In this document: positions 1 through 12,800 of the stretch, one piece after another | Numbering within the stretch: position 1 is the stretch's first letter | Layout of the letters: every line of letters begins with the position of its first letter | NCBI RefSeq assembly: GCF_028769735.1 | Contig: NC_088178.1 | Coordinates: forward strand, 9,388,857 to 9,452,856 | DNA: 64,000 nucleotides | DNA from: Zonotrichia leucophrys gambelii | Lineage: Eukaryota; Chordata; Aves; Passeriformes; Passerellidae | Direction: 5' to 3' | Translations under genes and position numbers: made by a program | The notes under the pieces: model-generated | The model's input: the letters and a program-made list of their open reading frames with translations, nothing else | Databases searched by the model: none | Told to the model about the DNA's origin: nothing

Positions 1-3000
1 TGACAAGCCATTACATGAGTGATTTTTTTGAACAGAAACAGAGCACACAGTTCTTACAAAGCCTTGATCAAAAATTTATTTCATAGAGGTTTGATTATGA
101 CCTGAGAGGCTACTCTTGATCATGGAAATGAAATGTCCAACGTTCATTTCCACAAAAGTTCTAGGCAGAAATAGCATAGTCCCTAATAAAAATCCCAAGT
201 GTTGGGTTGCGGGTTATGTAATGGTCAAAGGCAAACAAGAAAAGGAGGCATGTTGATGTAGTTAAAAGGTATTTGAAACGAGAAGGGACTACACCAAAGT
301 TAGTCCAAGATATTCCTTTTGAAACTGCTTCCAAAACTACTTGGATAAATGTCTCAAAGTGAGGATTCCCCAATGAACTCCCTCTTACAGTGACTACACT
401 GAAAAAGTGCACTATTGTAGGGACATGTGCACTTCAATGCCATCCTTGAAGAGGGAATTCTGATGGGTAGTGCAAAAGTAGACAAAATCTGTTCAGAACA
501 AGAAATTTCATCATGTGTACCTCATTTCTGGAATGTGAACCTTAAAATCTCAGAAGTTTTATTAGGTATTATTGATAAGCAAAGTACATTCAGAGGGCAT
601 AGCTTCAACAAGAAACCTCAAGCAGTCTGTAAAGCTGTGTTGACAGAAATATTTTTTTAAGATATTGCAATCTCATGCTTTCCATTGGAGGAAAAAACTC
701 CTTTTCCCCCTCCACCTTTCATGAAGTGCTTTATATTTGCAGACTGCATACCTTTTAAGGTCAAGGAAAACTACAATTGTCCTTTTATCTCTGGCTTTCC
801 AATTATTTGCCTGGACTTAGGGTTAAACATCCTACTCTAAACTTTACAAGTTTGTTCATTCTTATGCACTTTAAATTTTAAAAGATCTTATCTCTAAAGT
901 TTGATTAGGGCTTATAAATATATTGTGTTTAGAAGTTATTTTTTGTAACAGTTCTGATTTTGGCAGGGGGAAATTTTATAGCATCTCCATGTTTTGATTT
1001 TTTTCACAATATCTTATTTCTTCCCTTCACTTCCACAGGTATTTCAGGAATTTAACTATATTCCTACAATGATGTCTTTCTCAGAATCATCTCAGAAAAG
1101 GCAGATTTAATTTTGGCTTTGAATTTTCATTAATATTCTTTTTTTTCATATCTTTTCCTTCAAGCTTATTTTCCTAGCAGTTCAGTAATTCTAGTCCCAT
1201 TTCCAGCTCAGCCTGAATGCTTTGAATTTCAGATGGATTGCAAACCACCTCCTAGACTCTCAGAGGGAATGGCTTGAGTTACAGAGAAAGAGGCAGTAGC
1301 TTTTTACACTCCTTGGTGTACCTTCTCCTGACCTTAATCTGAAGACAAAATGTCTTAAATTTGATTATGATAATAATAATTTTAAAAACCATAGCTCCTT
1401 TCGTGTTCATTGCAACAATAATTTCTCTAAATGAACAACATAAAGAATCAGCTAAAATAGTACAGATGGGTTTATTTGGCAATAATGGTCCATCTTTTGC
1501 ACTTGATTTTACCTGTACAGTCAGCAATAAGGGTGCCAGGTTATGGCTGCTCAAACAAGGGCAAAACATGATTTGTGACTTGAGATATTTCCTGGGCAGC
1601 CCAAAGGAAAGCCTCAGACATTGGCAGCCCCTACTTCAGCACTGAAGTCACTGACACTTGCGCTGCATCTGCAACAGTTGCATGAATTCCATTCATTGAC
1701 CTATATGTATTTATTTTGTCTCATTCCAGGTTTCTCAATACATTTCTTGCAAATCACTGAACAGCTTACAAATCCAGTCTATTAAAACAATTGTATCAGG
1801 TTTTGCACCCAGTCTGTCTGGGTCCCTATTTAATCTTAGAAAATGAGCTGTATTGCAGAAGCCATTATGTTGTTAATGCAAGCAAATGATGTTTAAGGGA
1901 GCTTGGGTATCCCAGCAAATCTCCTTTTATTCTGCAGCTCTTTTCTTGCTTGAGTTTTGTTAATTTTTTGAGTGCTGCTCATGAAGCCAGGAAAGCAGTA
2001 AAGTCTTTGAAAAGCATGAAATAAATTCTGTTCAGTGAGTGGGTAATTGTTCAAGGTCATCTGTTCGTTGTCTTTGTCTTGATTGTTTGAATTAGTAGCT
2101 AATAATGGGGCTGAACCGTGAATGAATTATTATCCATAGGGCATATTTTGGGGAGTGTCAGGAAATATTACAGGGTAATTAAGGTTATCCAATAGCAAGG
2201 CTGTGTTACCAGCAGATGTCTAGTAATTACTATGTTTAAAAAGTGTGGGGATTAAACTAAGATTATAGCTTTTATATTGACTGCCTTTACAAGTCAGACT
2301 TGGAATTTATTCAGTTTATTCTGCTGCCCTTTTTCTTTTGTTCTGATTCTGTCACTTAAATTCCAACTTAAACACAGGCCTTTCCTGCTGAATTAAAATA
2401 AACATCAGCAGATGGTATGCAGTACATGTGTATACAAAATAGCAGTGTGGCTATTGAGGACTACAAAGATAACTACATTGAGAAATACTGCTACTATTTA
2501 TTTGTTAACAAGTTCTGATTCCATTCTAGGGCTTGTGCATTAGGTCTTTCAGGTCCTAAAATAGTGCAAAGATTCCTTTCTCTAAATATTTTTCAATACT
2601 GTAACAGTGTTTAATATGAAAGGAGAGCTCAATTGTTCATTCAAATTTCATTTGTTGATTTGGATATCTTCAAGCAAAACCAAAAGTCCTGAGTTCAAAG
2701 TTTTGTTGTTATTACTGACCCTAAGCTGGCTTAGTGCTACCAGAGGCCAGGGAAGGGGAAGCATTTGTTTAGTCCCCGATCCAGCAAATTTGATTTTAGC
2801 AGATGGGCTGAAGGGAGATAATGTAATGGACAAGTATCTGTGGCATCTGGAATGTCTGGATTTAGCACAGTTGACTGGCACTGGGGTGGGGAGGGCAGCG
2901 TGGAAGCTGTCTGTGCACACTGAGCCTCAGAGGGAATGAGAAACCTCTCAGGAGAAAAGGGTGATGACTAGGAAGGAAATGTAGGACATTGAGTGTTTAT

Positions 3001-6000
3001 AGCCATAAAAAAGGAAAAGTGGGAAGTTTGAAAAATGGAGGAGAGCTACAAAATGAACATGACAGGAAAGGGAAATGTGGACAACAGTGAGTAAAGGTTT
3101 TAAGCAAGTGTTTATGTGGTATATGGGACCTTTTCAAAGAGGAACGCACTGGCAGATTTGTTTTTTCCTTAGGCATTATTTAAAAACACAATTGAAAAAA
3201 AAAGTTCACTTTGCAAATTGTATGTAACATCCCAAAGTCTAAACCCCTTTGATTCTGGCCTACCAAGTCTCTGCATAATTTTTCATCTGACTAGCATTAA
3301 GCAGGGTAAGCTTTTTACTTCTTTATTTTGCATGCTGCTGGCAGTGCAAGAGGGGATTACACAGGAGTGCTATGGATTTGGAAGTCTGGCTCCCATGTTA
3401 GTGGTTTTTGTTGGTGTGGGGCTACCAGCAGGTGAATCAGCCCATGGCAAACACTGTTTGTTGTTGCAGACCAAGCCCTGCTCACTCTGCCTGTAGCTAT
3501 CTTATGCCAGAGATACCCATTGGTGCACAAGCTGTAATTTCAGAAATTATTATAACCACACTAGAAGGAATCCACTAATATTTTCTTGTCAGCTTCTTTG
3601 GCTTTTCAGTTAAGTACAAAGGCAAATGTTACATGTTTATGGCAAATGATTGTTCTGATTCAAAAATGCTGATTATGGACGTGCATGCGTGAGCAAAGAA
3701 AAATAAGCAACAGTAACCTGACATGTCAACGTGGGAAAGTGTGGACACAGCACTAGGATGAAACTTTGTCATGAACTGTCTAGGATGTCCAATGTACATT
3801 AATTGTCTTAATTGCATGTGGGATCTCATTAAAGTCAAAGGCATTTTTCATATCTAAAATTAAGGGCCATGTGAAGTTTTTTACTTGGCTAAAAAACATT
3901 CTTACAAAGTTCTCGCTTGAAGAAATTAATGAAAGCTAATACAGTTCAGAATCAAATCTAAAATCTTCTGATATTTAAAAAGTTACTATAATCCAAATGG
4001 ATTTTCTTTGATATAAATTTTCAAAAAACCCCAAAATTAGGACTTTTCACTAATTAACCCCTATTGGAATTAATGTTTGACTGGTGTAGAGGAAAAGCTG
4101 AGAACATGGAAGGGGAAGGACAGGGAAGGGCAGAAACAACTAGCAAAACATTTGAGATTTGAGATAAATGATACATTTGAGGTAAAGATAGAGGTGTAAT
4201 ATGAAGTGTCTCTGAATGTTTCTGCTTGTGATTATTCTGAGTTAAAGTTCATACTCATCCATGCACATTATAAAGGGATTTTCATCTGTTTAGGTTTCCT
4301 CACTTTTTAAAGTGCAGACCCCTCATCAAATCAATTAATAACCTCAATACCTATTAGTCCCTTCAGTGAAATACTGTAATGCTTCTTATTTGTATTCCAA
4401 GTCATTGATATCCATATGTTAACATGATAAATGGTGAAATCTGATGCAAAATGCTCCAAGCCTTGTGGAAGACATCCATATTTCTTGGTTGTCTGGTTCC
4501 TACCATACAAATGTCTGAGCCCGAGCCTGTTTAAACTTAATGAGAGTATTTTTATGACCTCATTGTACTTTGGGTGCAGATAGAAAACTATATAACTATT
4601 TTCTTTGTTTGTTTGTTTTTTTTTTTTTGATTCTATTGTTATTGGTTTTATTTAAAGAAAGTAAGATTGAATTTTTTTTTGTGGAATTAGTTTAAATACA
4701 GCAGTAGGGAAAAAGAAAGTTCAAACACCTAATCATACCTTTTGATCTGATTGTAAATTAACAAATAAGTAAATGCACTGCTGCTTTTATAGCGTTTTGT
4801 ATAGCTGAGAAAGGAGCTTAATGGAAAAGCTGCATTTTACCCTAAAGCTTTTCTTTTACTTTGTAAGGAAAAGAAACACCAATGATCAAGTTTCCCTATG
4901 CTGAGTTCACTGTTGCAGCAGTAATGCTTTTACTGAAATCTCAACACTACCAAACATAAGCAACAGCAGTAAGCACACAGGGCACTGCATTTACTCCCTC
5001 CAGTGTGCTAATAATGACCTTGGGTACCTCAGAGAGGAAAAGCAGATTCTGCAACTTTGTGAGGCTCTTTATACAAGAAAGGGGATAAAATCAGACTGTT
5101 CATTAATAATGAAGGAATAACCAGTGTAATGAAGATCTGTCATGTGTGAGACCTGGACAAACCCAGTAAAGATGGAAAGTACAGTGCTAGTCATGGTCTG
5201 ACTTTAGGACATTTGCAGGTTTCCTTAACCTTAATCAACATGGGGCAAAGCCAGGCTTTTGCTTCCTTTTCAAAAACTATCTGTGTGCTTCTTTAAAACA
5301 GGGAATCTTTTACACTCAGATTAATGTTCAACAATCTTCAACATTTGTAAGAAAAACAAAGATGTTCTTGTTGTGGGAGATCTGGTTAGAGACCTCAGAA
5401 ACTGACCAAAACACTAAAACAACTTACCAGTAAAAATTGATTGAGTTAATGAGGTACATTAGGGACTGTGCAGAACATACATTTAAATGTATGCTAGATT
5501 TTACTGGCATGTGCCATTTTTTTTTTCACATTGGTGCTGTTAGGCTAAAGTAGATTGTTGAGAGGTTTTTAACCTTTATCATCCATCTTTTCCAAAATGA
5601 AAATGAAGGGTGCAGAAGAAGATATGCAGTGTCAATACTTCACTGTATGATTTAAAGTAGAAGAATGATCATTGGTGTAGTCCCACCACATTTGAGTCTC
5701 AAGTGCAGTGAAAGGTTGCTATAAAACAGATGTAAAATAATGAAGTTAAGAAATTAAGGAATTCTAGTAGACAAAAAAGGATGTTTTAGTTTTCTTTTTT
5801 CAGCATTGGTTAGATTTAAGAAATGGGAGAACTTTGAACACCCTGTTTTTATTTTAACCTCAGAACAAACATTTAAAAGCTGTAATTTTGGGTGGATGAT
5901 TACTAATGACTTTCTTTGATTTAAACCTTAGATATTTCTAAAATTATCTCAGCAGACATAAAATTAATGGTGTATGGAAATGAGTGAAACAAAATTGCTC

Positions 6001-6125
6001 ACATATAAGCAGCTGAGCATGTGCTGGCACGAGTTACAGAGATAGGGAAGTTGCACTGGAGCCCTCAATTTGCTGTGCCAAGGTTTTTAGGATTGTATAA
6101 AATGTCTTTTCTGTCTGCAGTCTGG
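1..6125. other. AT-rich non-coding DNA, no gene seen
   Basis: Stops are dense in all six frames and no open frame resembles a known family. Visible local structure includes a short TAA-type repeat near 1366-1385, a TAAT-core-rich stretch near 2095-2245, a purine-rich stretch near 2930-3100, a T-rich tract near 4601-4630 and an 18-bp perfect palindrome at 5476-5493. Nothing here supports an exon, promoter or RNA gene by eye. Confidence 0.7.
5476..5493. repeat. 18-bp perfect palindrome
   Basis: CATACATTTAAATGTATG equals its own reverse complement over all 18 bases. It lies in AT-rich DNA, so chance is a reasonable explanation. No function is inferred. Confidence 0.8.
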
Positions 6126-6216
6126 GCTAGTGGAAGGTGTCCCTGCCCATGGCAGAGGGGTTGAAATTAGATGGTATTTAAGGTCTCTTCCAACCCAAAG
6201 CCTTCAATGATCCTGT
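6126..6216 (+). mobile_element. CR1 LINE, 3' end fragment
   Basis: The stretch carries the typical 3' end of avian CR1 elements in sense orientation. In order it shows the segment GTGTCCCTGCCCATGGCAG, a GGGGTTGAAATTAGATG-like block, then GGTCTCTTCCAACCCAAAG and a degraded terminal repeat (ATGATCCTGTG). CR1 copies are usually truncated at the 5' end, and here only about 90 bases remain with no reverse transcriptase coding part. Several differences from the family pattern as I remember it suggest an old insertion. The exact 5' boundary is uncertain. The family call is secure, but the subfamily cannot be named by eye. Confidence 0.9.
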
Positions 6217-8458
6217 GTGTCCTAAATGAGTGTTTCCACACTGACCCCATGGCATGGGCCAGCCCCTATCCCAGGCTTAAACCCAGACATTTACAGCTTG
6301 AAACTATTCATAATCAAAATGAAGTTTTAATAAAGGTTAGTTTGCAAATCAAATAAAATATTCTATTACCATTTGATCTAGGCCTATTATTTATTAAAAG
6401 GTTTTGGTTAGGCCACTCAAGTAAGACTCCCATTTTTCAGAGTTTCATTCTTAATATCATTGCATGGAATTTGTGGCTGTAACTCTTGCTCTGAGAACTG
6501 TGCTAACACTACAGCATGTCTGGTAATTCCTCATCTAAAACATGGACTCCAAAGTAAAACATGGTGTGAAAGCCTGTAACTTTAACTGGTTTTAATTTCA
6601 ACGCCTTTCAAATTATTACAGCTTAAATCTGAGGTATATTGAGCATTTTTGTGGACATTTGTTTTCTATCAGTCAAGAATGCATGCTCCAACATCAAATC
6701 TTATAAGTAGGGGAAAGAATTTGCTGTAATTTCTTCAGATCCTTTTCTACTTTTGTAAATATCTTTAAAAATATTCCACCTAAAGATTGCTCTCTTTTTT
6801 TACTTCAAATATAACTACTTTTAGATGGGTGAAGAAATAGTTTGATGTTTATTTTAGATCTACAATTCTCTCATCTGGCTCTGGACTTCATGAGCAGTGT
6901 GGCTGGTGTTTATTTTTAACATGTTAAATCAGAAAGGAAATAAAAATGGTCATTTCTTGAAACATGATTTGCTGAACTCTTAAAAAGAAAAGGGTAATTT
7001 AGTAGGGTATCCTGTGACAGGAAATGACAAGCTGCCTTCACCCTGGTATATTGATTTAGGAGGGAGATGCTTGTGCAGAAAAAGCAATACTTGTTCAAGT
7101 CACTGGACAGTCTGAGGATTTGAGGAGGAGGCGGGGAGGGGCTGAGGCTTTACACTAAAAAGGCTGGAGTCATCAACTTTAAAATAGCCTGTGTGGCCTT
7201 TTTCAGTGAAAATAGAGAGTAATGTGGCTATAAAAAGCAAAGTAAACTACTAGTTGACTGCCTCTTTTATGCCATACACATCTCTGAAGGTTAAATTTGT
7301 TATTTTAGAAAAACATAGGGTAGGTTTGAAAAGAAAACCCAGGTTGTTTGGCTTCAGTTTTTTATTATGTGAAATCAAAAAGTCATCTCACACTGAAGAG
7401 ACAAAAAATACTTGCCTTTAATGTTGTGTTAATGAACAGAACTGTGCTATCCTTTAAAATTCCTTCAATAACATTGTCTAGTGTTTAATACTTAAGTGTA
7501 GTTTGTAGACATAAATTTGACTGTCATATTAACTTGCAAATATAAAAAGGAAATTCACAGGTTCACAAGAGTGTGAAGAACTAAATGTCCATGCTGCAAA
7601 CATTTCCAGTTTTTAAATTTTCCCTTATTCATCCAGCTTTCTGAAAAATGCTGGGGTTTTTTAATATTAATGTTTTTCAGATATGAGAAATGTGCAAATC
7701 AGTAGTGACCTTTTGATTTTATAGGTTTATTGAAAGAAAAGTAAAGAAAAAGGTGTACAGATTTGAAGAGAAAAATGAAAGTAGGCATCTTATTCTTAAT
7801 ATGAAATATCTGTAATGTAGGCAAGTCTTATAAAAGTTAGAGACATCTCTGGATTGCCTGAAATAATAATGCTTAAAATATGGTTGTCTCATTTTGTTAA
7901 TCTTTTTTTTGAATTTTCTGTTTCTTTATCCATGTAATACCTAACATCATGAGGATCTTTTTTTTTCTTTCTGTTTTAGTAGCAGTGGAGTTAAGATATG
8001 TAAAGACAGAAATATGAAAATATTAGTGTACAATAAATATCAGATTTGGAAATGGGCAAAAATACAAGAAACCTTTAAAGATCTAATTTGATTCATCCAG
8101 TGTTGAAAACACACTGCTTGCTCTATTTTATCACAGCCCAAATCTACCAAGTTGTTCAGAAGTCTAAGGACTTCAGCTCTTTAAAAACCTCTCTTCTCTC
8201 ACTGACTGGTCTGGAAACTGTCTGTCTTTGCAAGGACTATTCTTTGGTTTCTTTAGACATTTCAGCTATTTGGATCTCAAATCACCTTTGACAATTAGAA
8301 TTAGTAACTCATGTTCTTTAAGCTACACAATACAATCACCCTTGATTTCATTTACAACATTCATTTTGTTTAAAACTTCAACAGTTTGAGACATGATTTT
8401 GTAGATGTGATTTTTTTTTACAATTAAAATCATTAATGATTAAAGCTGTTTCAGGCAA

Positions 8459-8478
8459 TTTGATACTGTTGTATCAAA
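8459..8478. repeat. Short inverted repeat (8-bp arms)
   Basis: TTTGATAC and GTATCAAA form perfect 8-bp arms around a 4-base loop (TGTT). No T-run or other element suggests a function. Confidence 0.7.
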
Positions 8479-9788
8479 TCTTTCCCTTTCTATGCCTCTA
8501 CAACCCAATGTATTTCAATACATTGAAAATGGCATTTTCATGGATTCATGTTCCTTATCTTTTTTCCTACTACAGCTTAACTGCCACCCTCCTTTCTTCT
8601 ATAGGTTATTCTCCATACTGAAAGTGTTTTCTAATGCTCAGAAATCACTTACTAAAATATAAGGTTTATTTGGGGACCATTGCAACTGTTGGACAGCAAT
8701 ATCTTGTCTGTCTGAATTCTTTTCATCTACATTATTTTCTGGCTACTCTTAATGTTGCCTTTCCTTCCTTCCTAAAGAAGCTTGTTTTTATATCTCAGGC
8801 CCTTTTTGAAATATCTATATACACATACAAATGAATTTATAGAAGAACTGACAGCTTGTAATGATTTAATGAACACACACTGTTAAAAGGCAACTGAGTC
8901 ATAGCCATGGTATAAAACATTTGGGTGATCTTGCACTTTTAACTTTGGGGAGTTGAGTAACTAATCAGTTCATTCACAAATTAGAATGTTTTTGGTTTTT
9001 TTTCAAAGTATGTTTATAGTTTGTTCTATTATTCAGTTTCCTATTTCAAAGAAGCAATAAAATTCTCAGAAAAGCTTGTTGAAGTGAGTGTAAAATAGCT
9101 TGCAAAAACACGTTCACCTGAGGAAAGTAGCTGGAAAAGGATCACAGTGATACAAACGCGCAGGGAGGAGAAATGTTACTTCTTTTGGAGGCTGTTGCAC
9201 TGAGAAGTTCCTCCCTGCTAATATTACATTGTGAGCTGATGTTTGGACATTGGTTCAATGCAATATGATAACCTGAACCCTTCATGTCTGAAGGAAGTTC
9301 ATACATCTGTTAATTAGTTTAAAATATCTGCCTCAGGACATGAAATCAATTAGGCTGAACATCTCACATAGCAAACTGGTAAATAAACATACAGGTGTTC
9401 CAGCCAGCATGCAGATTAATAAGAAATATTTTTATTAATGAAAGCTTATTTTGAGTGCCTCTGTCATTGACATAAGGTCGGGGCCAAGCAGGGCTGAGGG
9501 GTTTTCCCACCGGTGACAAGCAGGGAGTGCTGCCCAGTCTGTGTTCCCAGAGTGGGAGGTGCTGAGCCTAAAGTGAAAATATCCCTGAATATTTTCAGGG
9601 ACCAGTGGTGGGAGTGAAGAGGCAGCAGTCCTTGAGCTGGGCAGACAAAACAGGAGAAGGAGGGACAAGCTGGCCCAAGAAATAGAATAGTGTCAAATAT
9701 TTCAAATGGGCTGTGTCTAATGACGTGGGATGACTGTGCCTTGCTGAGTAGGCCAGGCCGATATGAGAGCATAATCCAGCATTCAAAA

Positions 9789-9816
9789 GATGATGGTGAT
9801 CATCATCATCATCATT
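9789..9816. repeat. Trinucleotide (ATC)n repeat with mirror arm
   Basis: A short run of ATC units is preceded by a GATGATGGTGAT arm, so the tract folds back on itself around a TGATCA centre with one interruption. It looks like a simple microsatellite. Confidence 0.75.
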
Positions 9817-12800
9817 TGCATCTGTGGCTGTCTATTTTCACAAAAATGAAACAGAGTATCTTATTTTCTCATGTAAGTGATATGGGATAGTCTTTTTCTG
9901 TCTTTTCCCTGTTAAAAAATCAGGGGTGAGAAGTTTTTTTAGAGATCTCTGAGCTAATAAACCTTAGGTTGTTGCAAGCCAGAAGACTATAATAGAAAGG
10001 TGTGGCTACTTGATACTAATGTACTTCACTAGCATTTGTTGATAGCCAGTGCTGGAAGCAAGCCTGAGACCACAGCACACTGACACCACCCCTCCAGCAG
10101 GGTCACTTTACCTGCTAATAAACAGACCTGTCCCACCCAGACTAAAAGGAGATGGCTGGTATGGTAGGGAAATTGTTTTCTCCAGGTTAATACTGGAAAG
10201 AATCTTCCAGGTCAGAACATTTAGCCAGGCGCTGTTCCATGTCTAGAGGGCTGAGAAGGGTGAAATTTTGCAATAGCTGAAAAAGAGGACAAGAAGCTGG
10301 GTCTCCTATGGAATTTCTTACAATGAAACAGAAAACTAAAGATGAAAGAAAAAGATGAAGCAATGGAGGAAAAAAGCCACAACCACCACCAGCACCAAAA
10401 CCTAGTACACCTTCCATATTTAAGAAAAGAATGTGGAAAGATTTCTACCCTTCCAGGAGTCATTCCTTTTGGAGTACTCTGTAACAGGGCGCTGTGTATT
10501 GCACCACCTTTTTTTTTCTCGTCCCTTTTGTTTCGGAACGTTTTGGGCGGCCTGTCAGTCTCTGCTTTTATGGTTTCATGTACTTAAAGAGGTCTCACTA
10601 AACTAAACAGCCCATAGTACTGGAGCACTAGAAGTTTTTCTTTGAACCTGCCAAGTGTTGAAGTGCCACATTGTGGGCAGGGTGACAGACTGTTCTGAAA
10701 GCAGAAAGTCTGCCAGGAAGGCGAAGAAGGAGGCAGCTGCCTGGCTACAGCAAAGGAAGGTCAGGGGGATGTGGGATGCAGTTGGGAGGACATGGAGTGA
10801 CAGAAAGGTACCCAAGCACAGCTGATTTGTTTAGTGTCCCATGGAGGAGCTGCTGTTGAGGCTGGATAACAAGAGAGCACAACTTGGGTTTTGCCAGACA
10901 AGGTGAGATCTGTGGTTCACCAAATGGTACACAAAAAAATGATGAATCATAGATGATGTGTGTATTTTGACATTTTCCCACCTATAAATACTATTTTTAC
11001 CTTGCAAAACACAAACTTTGTTGTATTCTGAAACTAGAGTCCTTTTTTCTTCATGATCTGTCTTACAGATTTGATAAACTCTCCCTCAAGACCCTGTAAG
11101 ATGATATTAGCCAATAGTGCTAACATCAAAGGTTCTTTATTGAATATGATCAAGGAACCTCTAATGTCAATACAAGGGGCGTTTGTTTTGCAGCTGGTTG
11201 GCAGCCAGCCACTTGCTGTGCAGTTATGAAGCTCCTTAATGCTGAAGTGCCTTTAAAAGTGTGGTGAAAAACACTGATGGAAGGCCTACAGCTCTAGAAT
11301 GTGCAGGAAAGGGATTGCTTGCATATTACAAAGGTAATATTTTTTAGTTCATGTTTAAAAGGGGTGGAAAGGAAAGGAAAAAATGAAGGTAAAAAAGCAA
11401 CTCTGTATTTTTTCAGCTGTGTATGCCAACCTGGCAACCAGTGCAAATTAGTGAAATGTTACCAGTGACCCCTTTTCTCTTCAAAGACAAATAAATTAAG
11501 TGAGGTAGAAAATTTAACATTAAATATACAGTAGAATAGCAGAAACTCTTGTGACCCTCCTTGCTAGGAATTTCGTGCCTCTGGATTTCAGTTCTTGTGG
11601 TGGCAGGCAGGAACACTAAATACTTCAGCCCTAACTTGATTCACAGAGAGAGGACTGAAAGTGGCAGCTGCCCATGTGAATGACCAAGGGTTGAATTTGT
11701 CCACTGTAAATCATGCATTCCAAGGAAGCTTAACAGCAAATTATTTTGGAATTTGTCACATTTATATCCTAGGCTTGTGAGATCCAGCAGCACACCTTGT
11801 TTATGGATGATCCTTTCAGTACCATTTGGATAAATCACCCTAAAACTGCAGTGATGTTGTCAGGCATCTTATAGTGATCTTGGAGGTGTGGAGCTGGCTG
11901 AAGGCTGTTTTGATGAGATAGCTGAAAGACAAACTAAAGTTTTGTCTCTGCCGTGAGATTTTGGAACAGTGCTGCAGGACTCAATGTATCATCCATCTAT
12001 ATAAGGATCAGATACAGATGGTGGCATAGAGTAGCTGCAATATGGACAGATTATTTTTACTCAGTTGTCTGTGAATGGATTCTATTCAAGTTACTGTGTT
12101 GTCTCCTTGGATTATGTATGTTAATTTTTTACATTGAAAAAAAGTGTGTATCTCTGTGTCTGCTAATGCTCTGTCACCTATACAAAAGAAAGTGTGTGAA
12201 TAGTAAAACTCAGTCTTCACCCTGCTTTCCCAGCCCAAGACCAAAAATCCCACAAGTTAAGACTTTAAGCTACCCTGAAGTGAATGAAATAAGACTCCAT
12301 TGGTTTGGCACACTATCAGCTGATGCTATTGTTACCCATGAAAGCAGTGATGAATTTTGAATACCACAGAGCATGGGAGCAGCGAGTGGGGCCTGAAAGC
12401 AGCGTCAGTCAGTGAGAGCTCCTCAACTTGCTGCACTCACTGACACAGAAATGAGAAAAGTTTGGTTTATAATCCTCATGCTTTTATACTAATATTTCTT
12501 ACAAAATCTTAACTCTGTCTTAACATTGCAGAATGGGTTTGCAGAGAGTCTGAAGTGCAGGGTGAAAGCTGTGACCCACAGCAGGTTGTGGAGTGTCTGG
12601 TGAGCTGGGCACGGGACAGGGACATTCGCTGCAGCGCACGTTTTACCGTGGAGGGAGGGAGGCAAAGTGTGATAGCTGAGAAGCTGGAGTTTGGTGTTCA
12701 CACTGACAAATACATGCATGTCTACGGATGGGAAATTTCCAAACAATCTCTTAGGGATGCATAAAAATAAACAATCAAATGCTTACAGTCTGATAAGGGC

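Noticed and set aside
11953..12360. 135-codon plus-strand open frame
   Set aside because: No recognisable domain, no coding-like composition and no visible splice or promoter context. A frame of this size can occur by chance in 64 kb.
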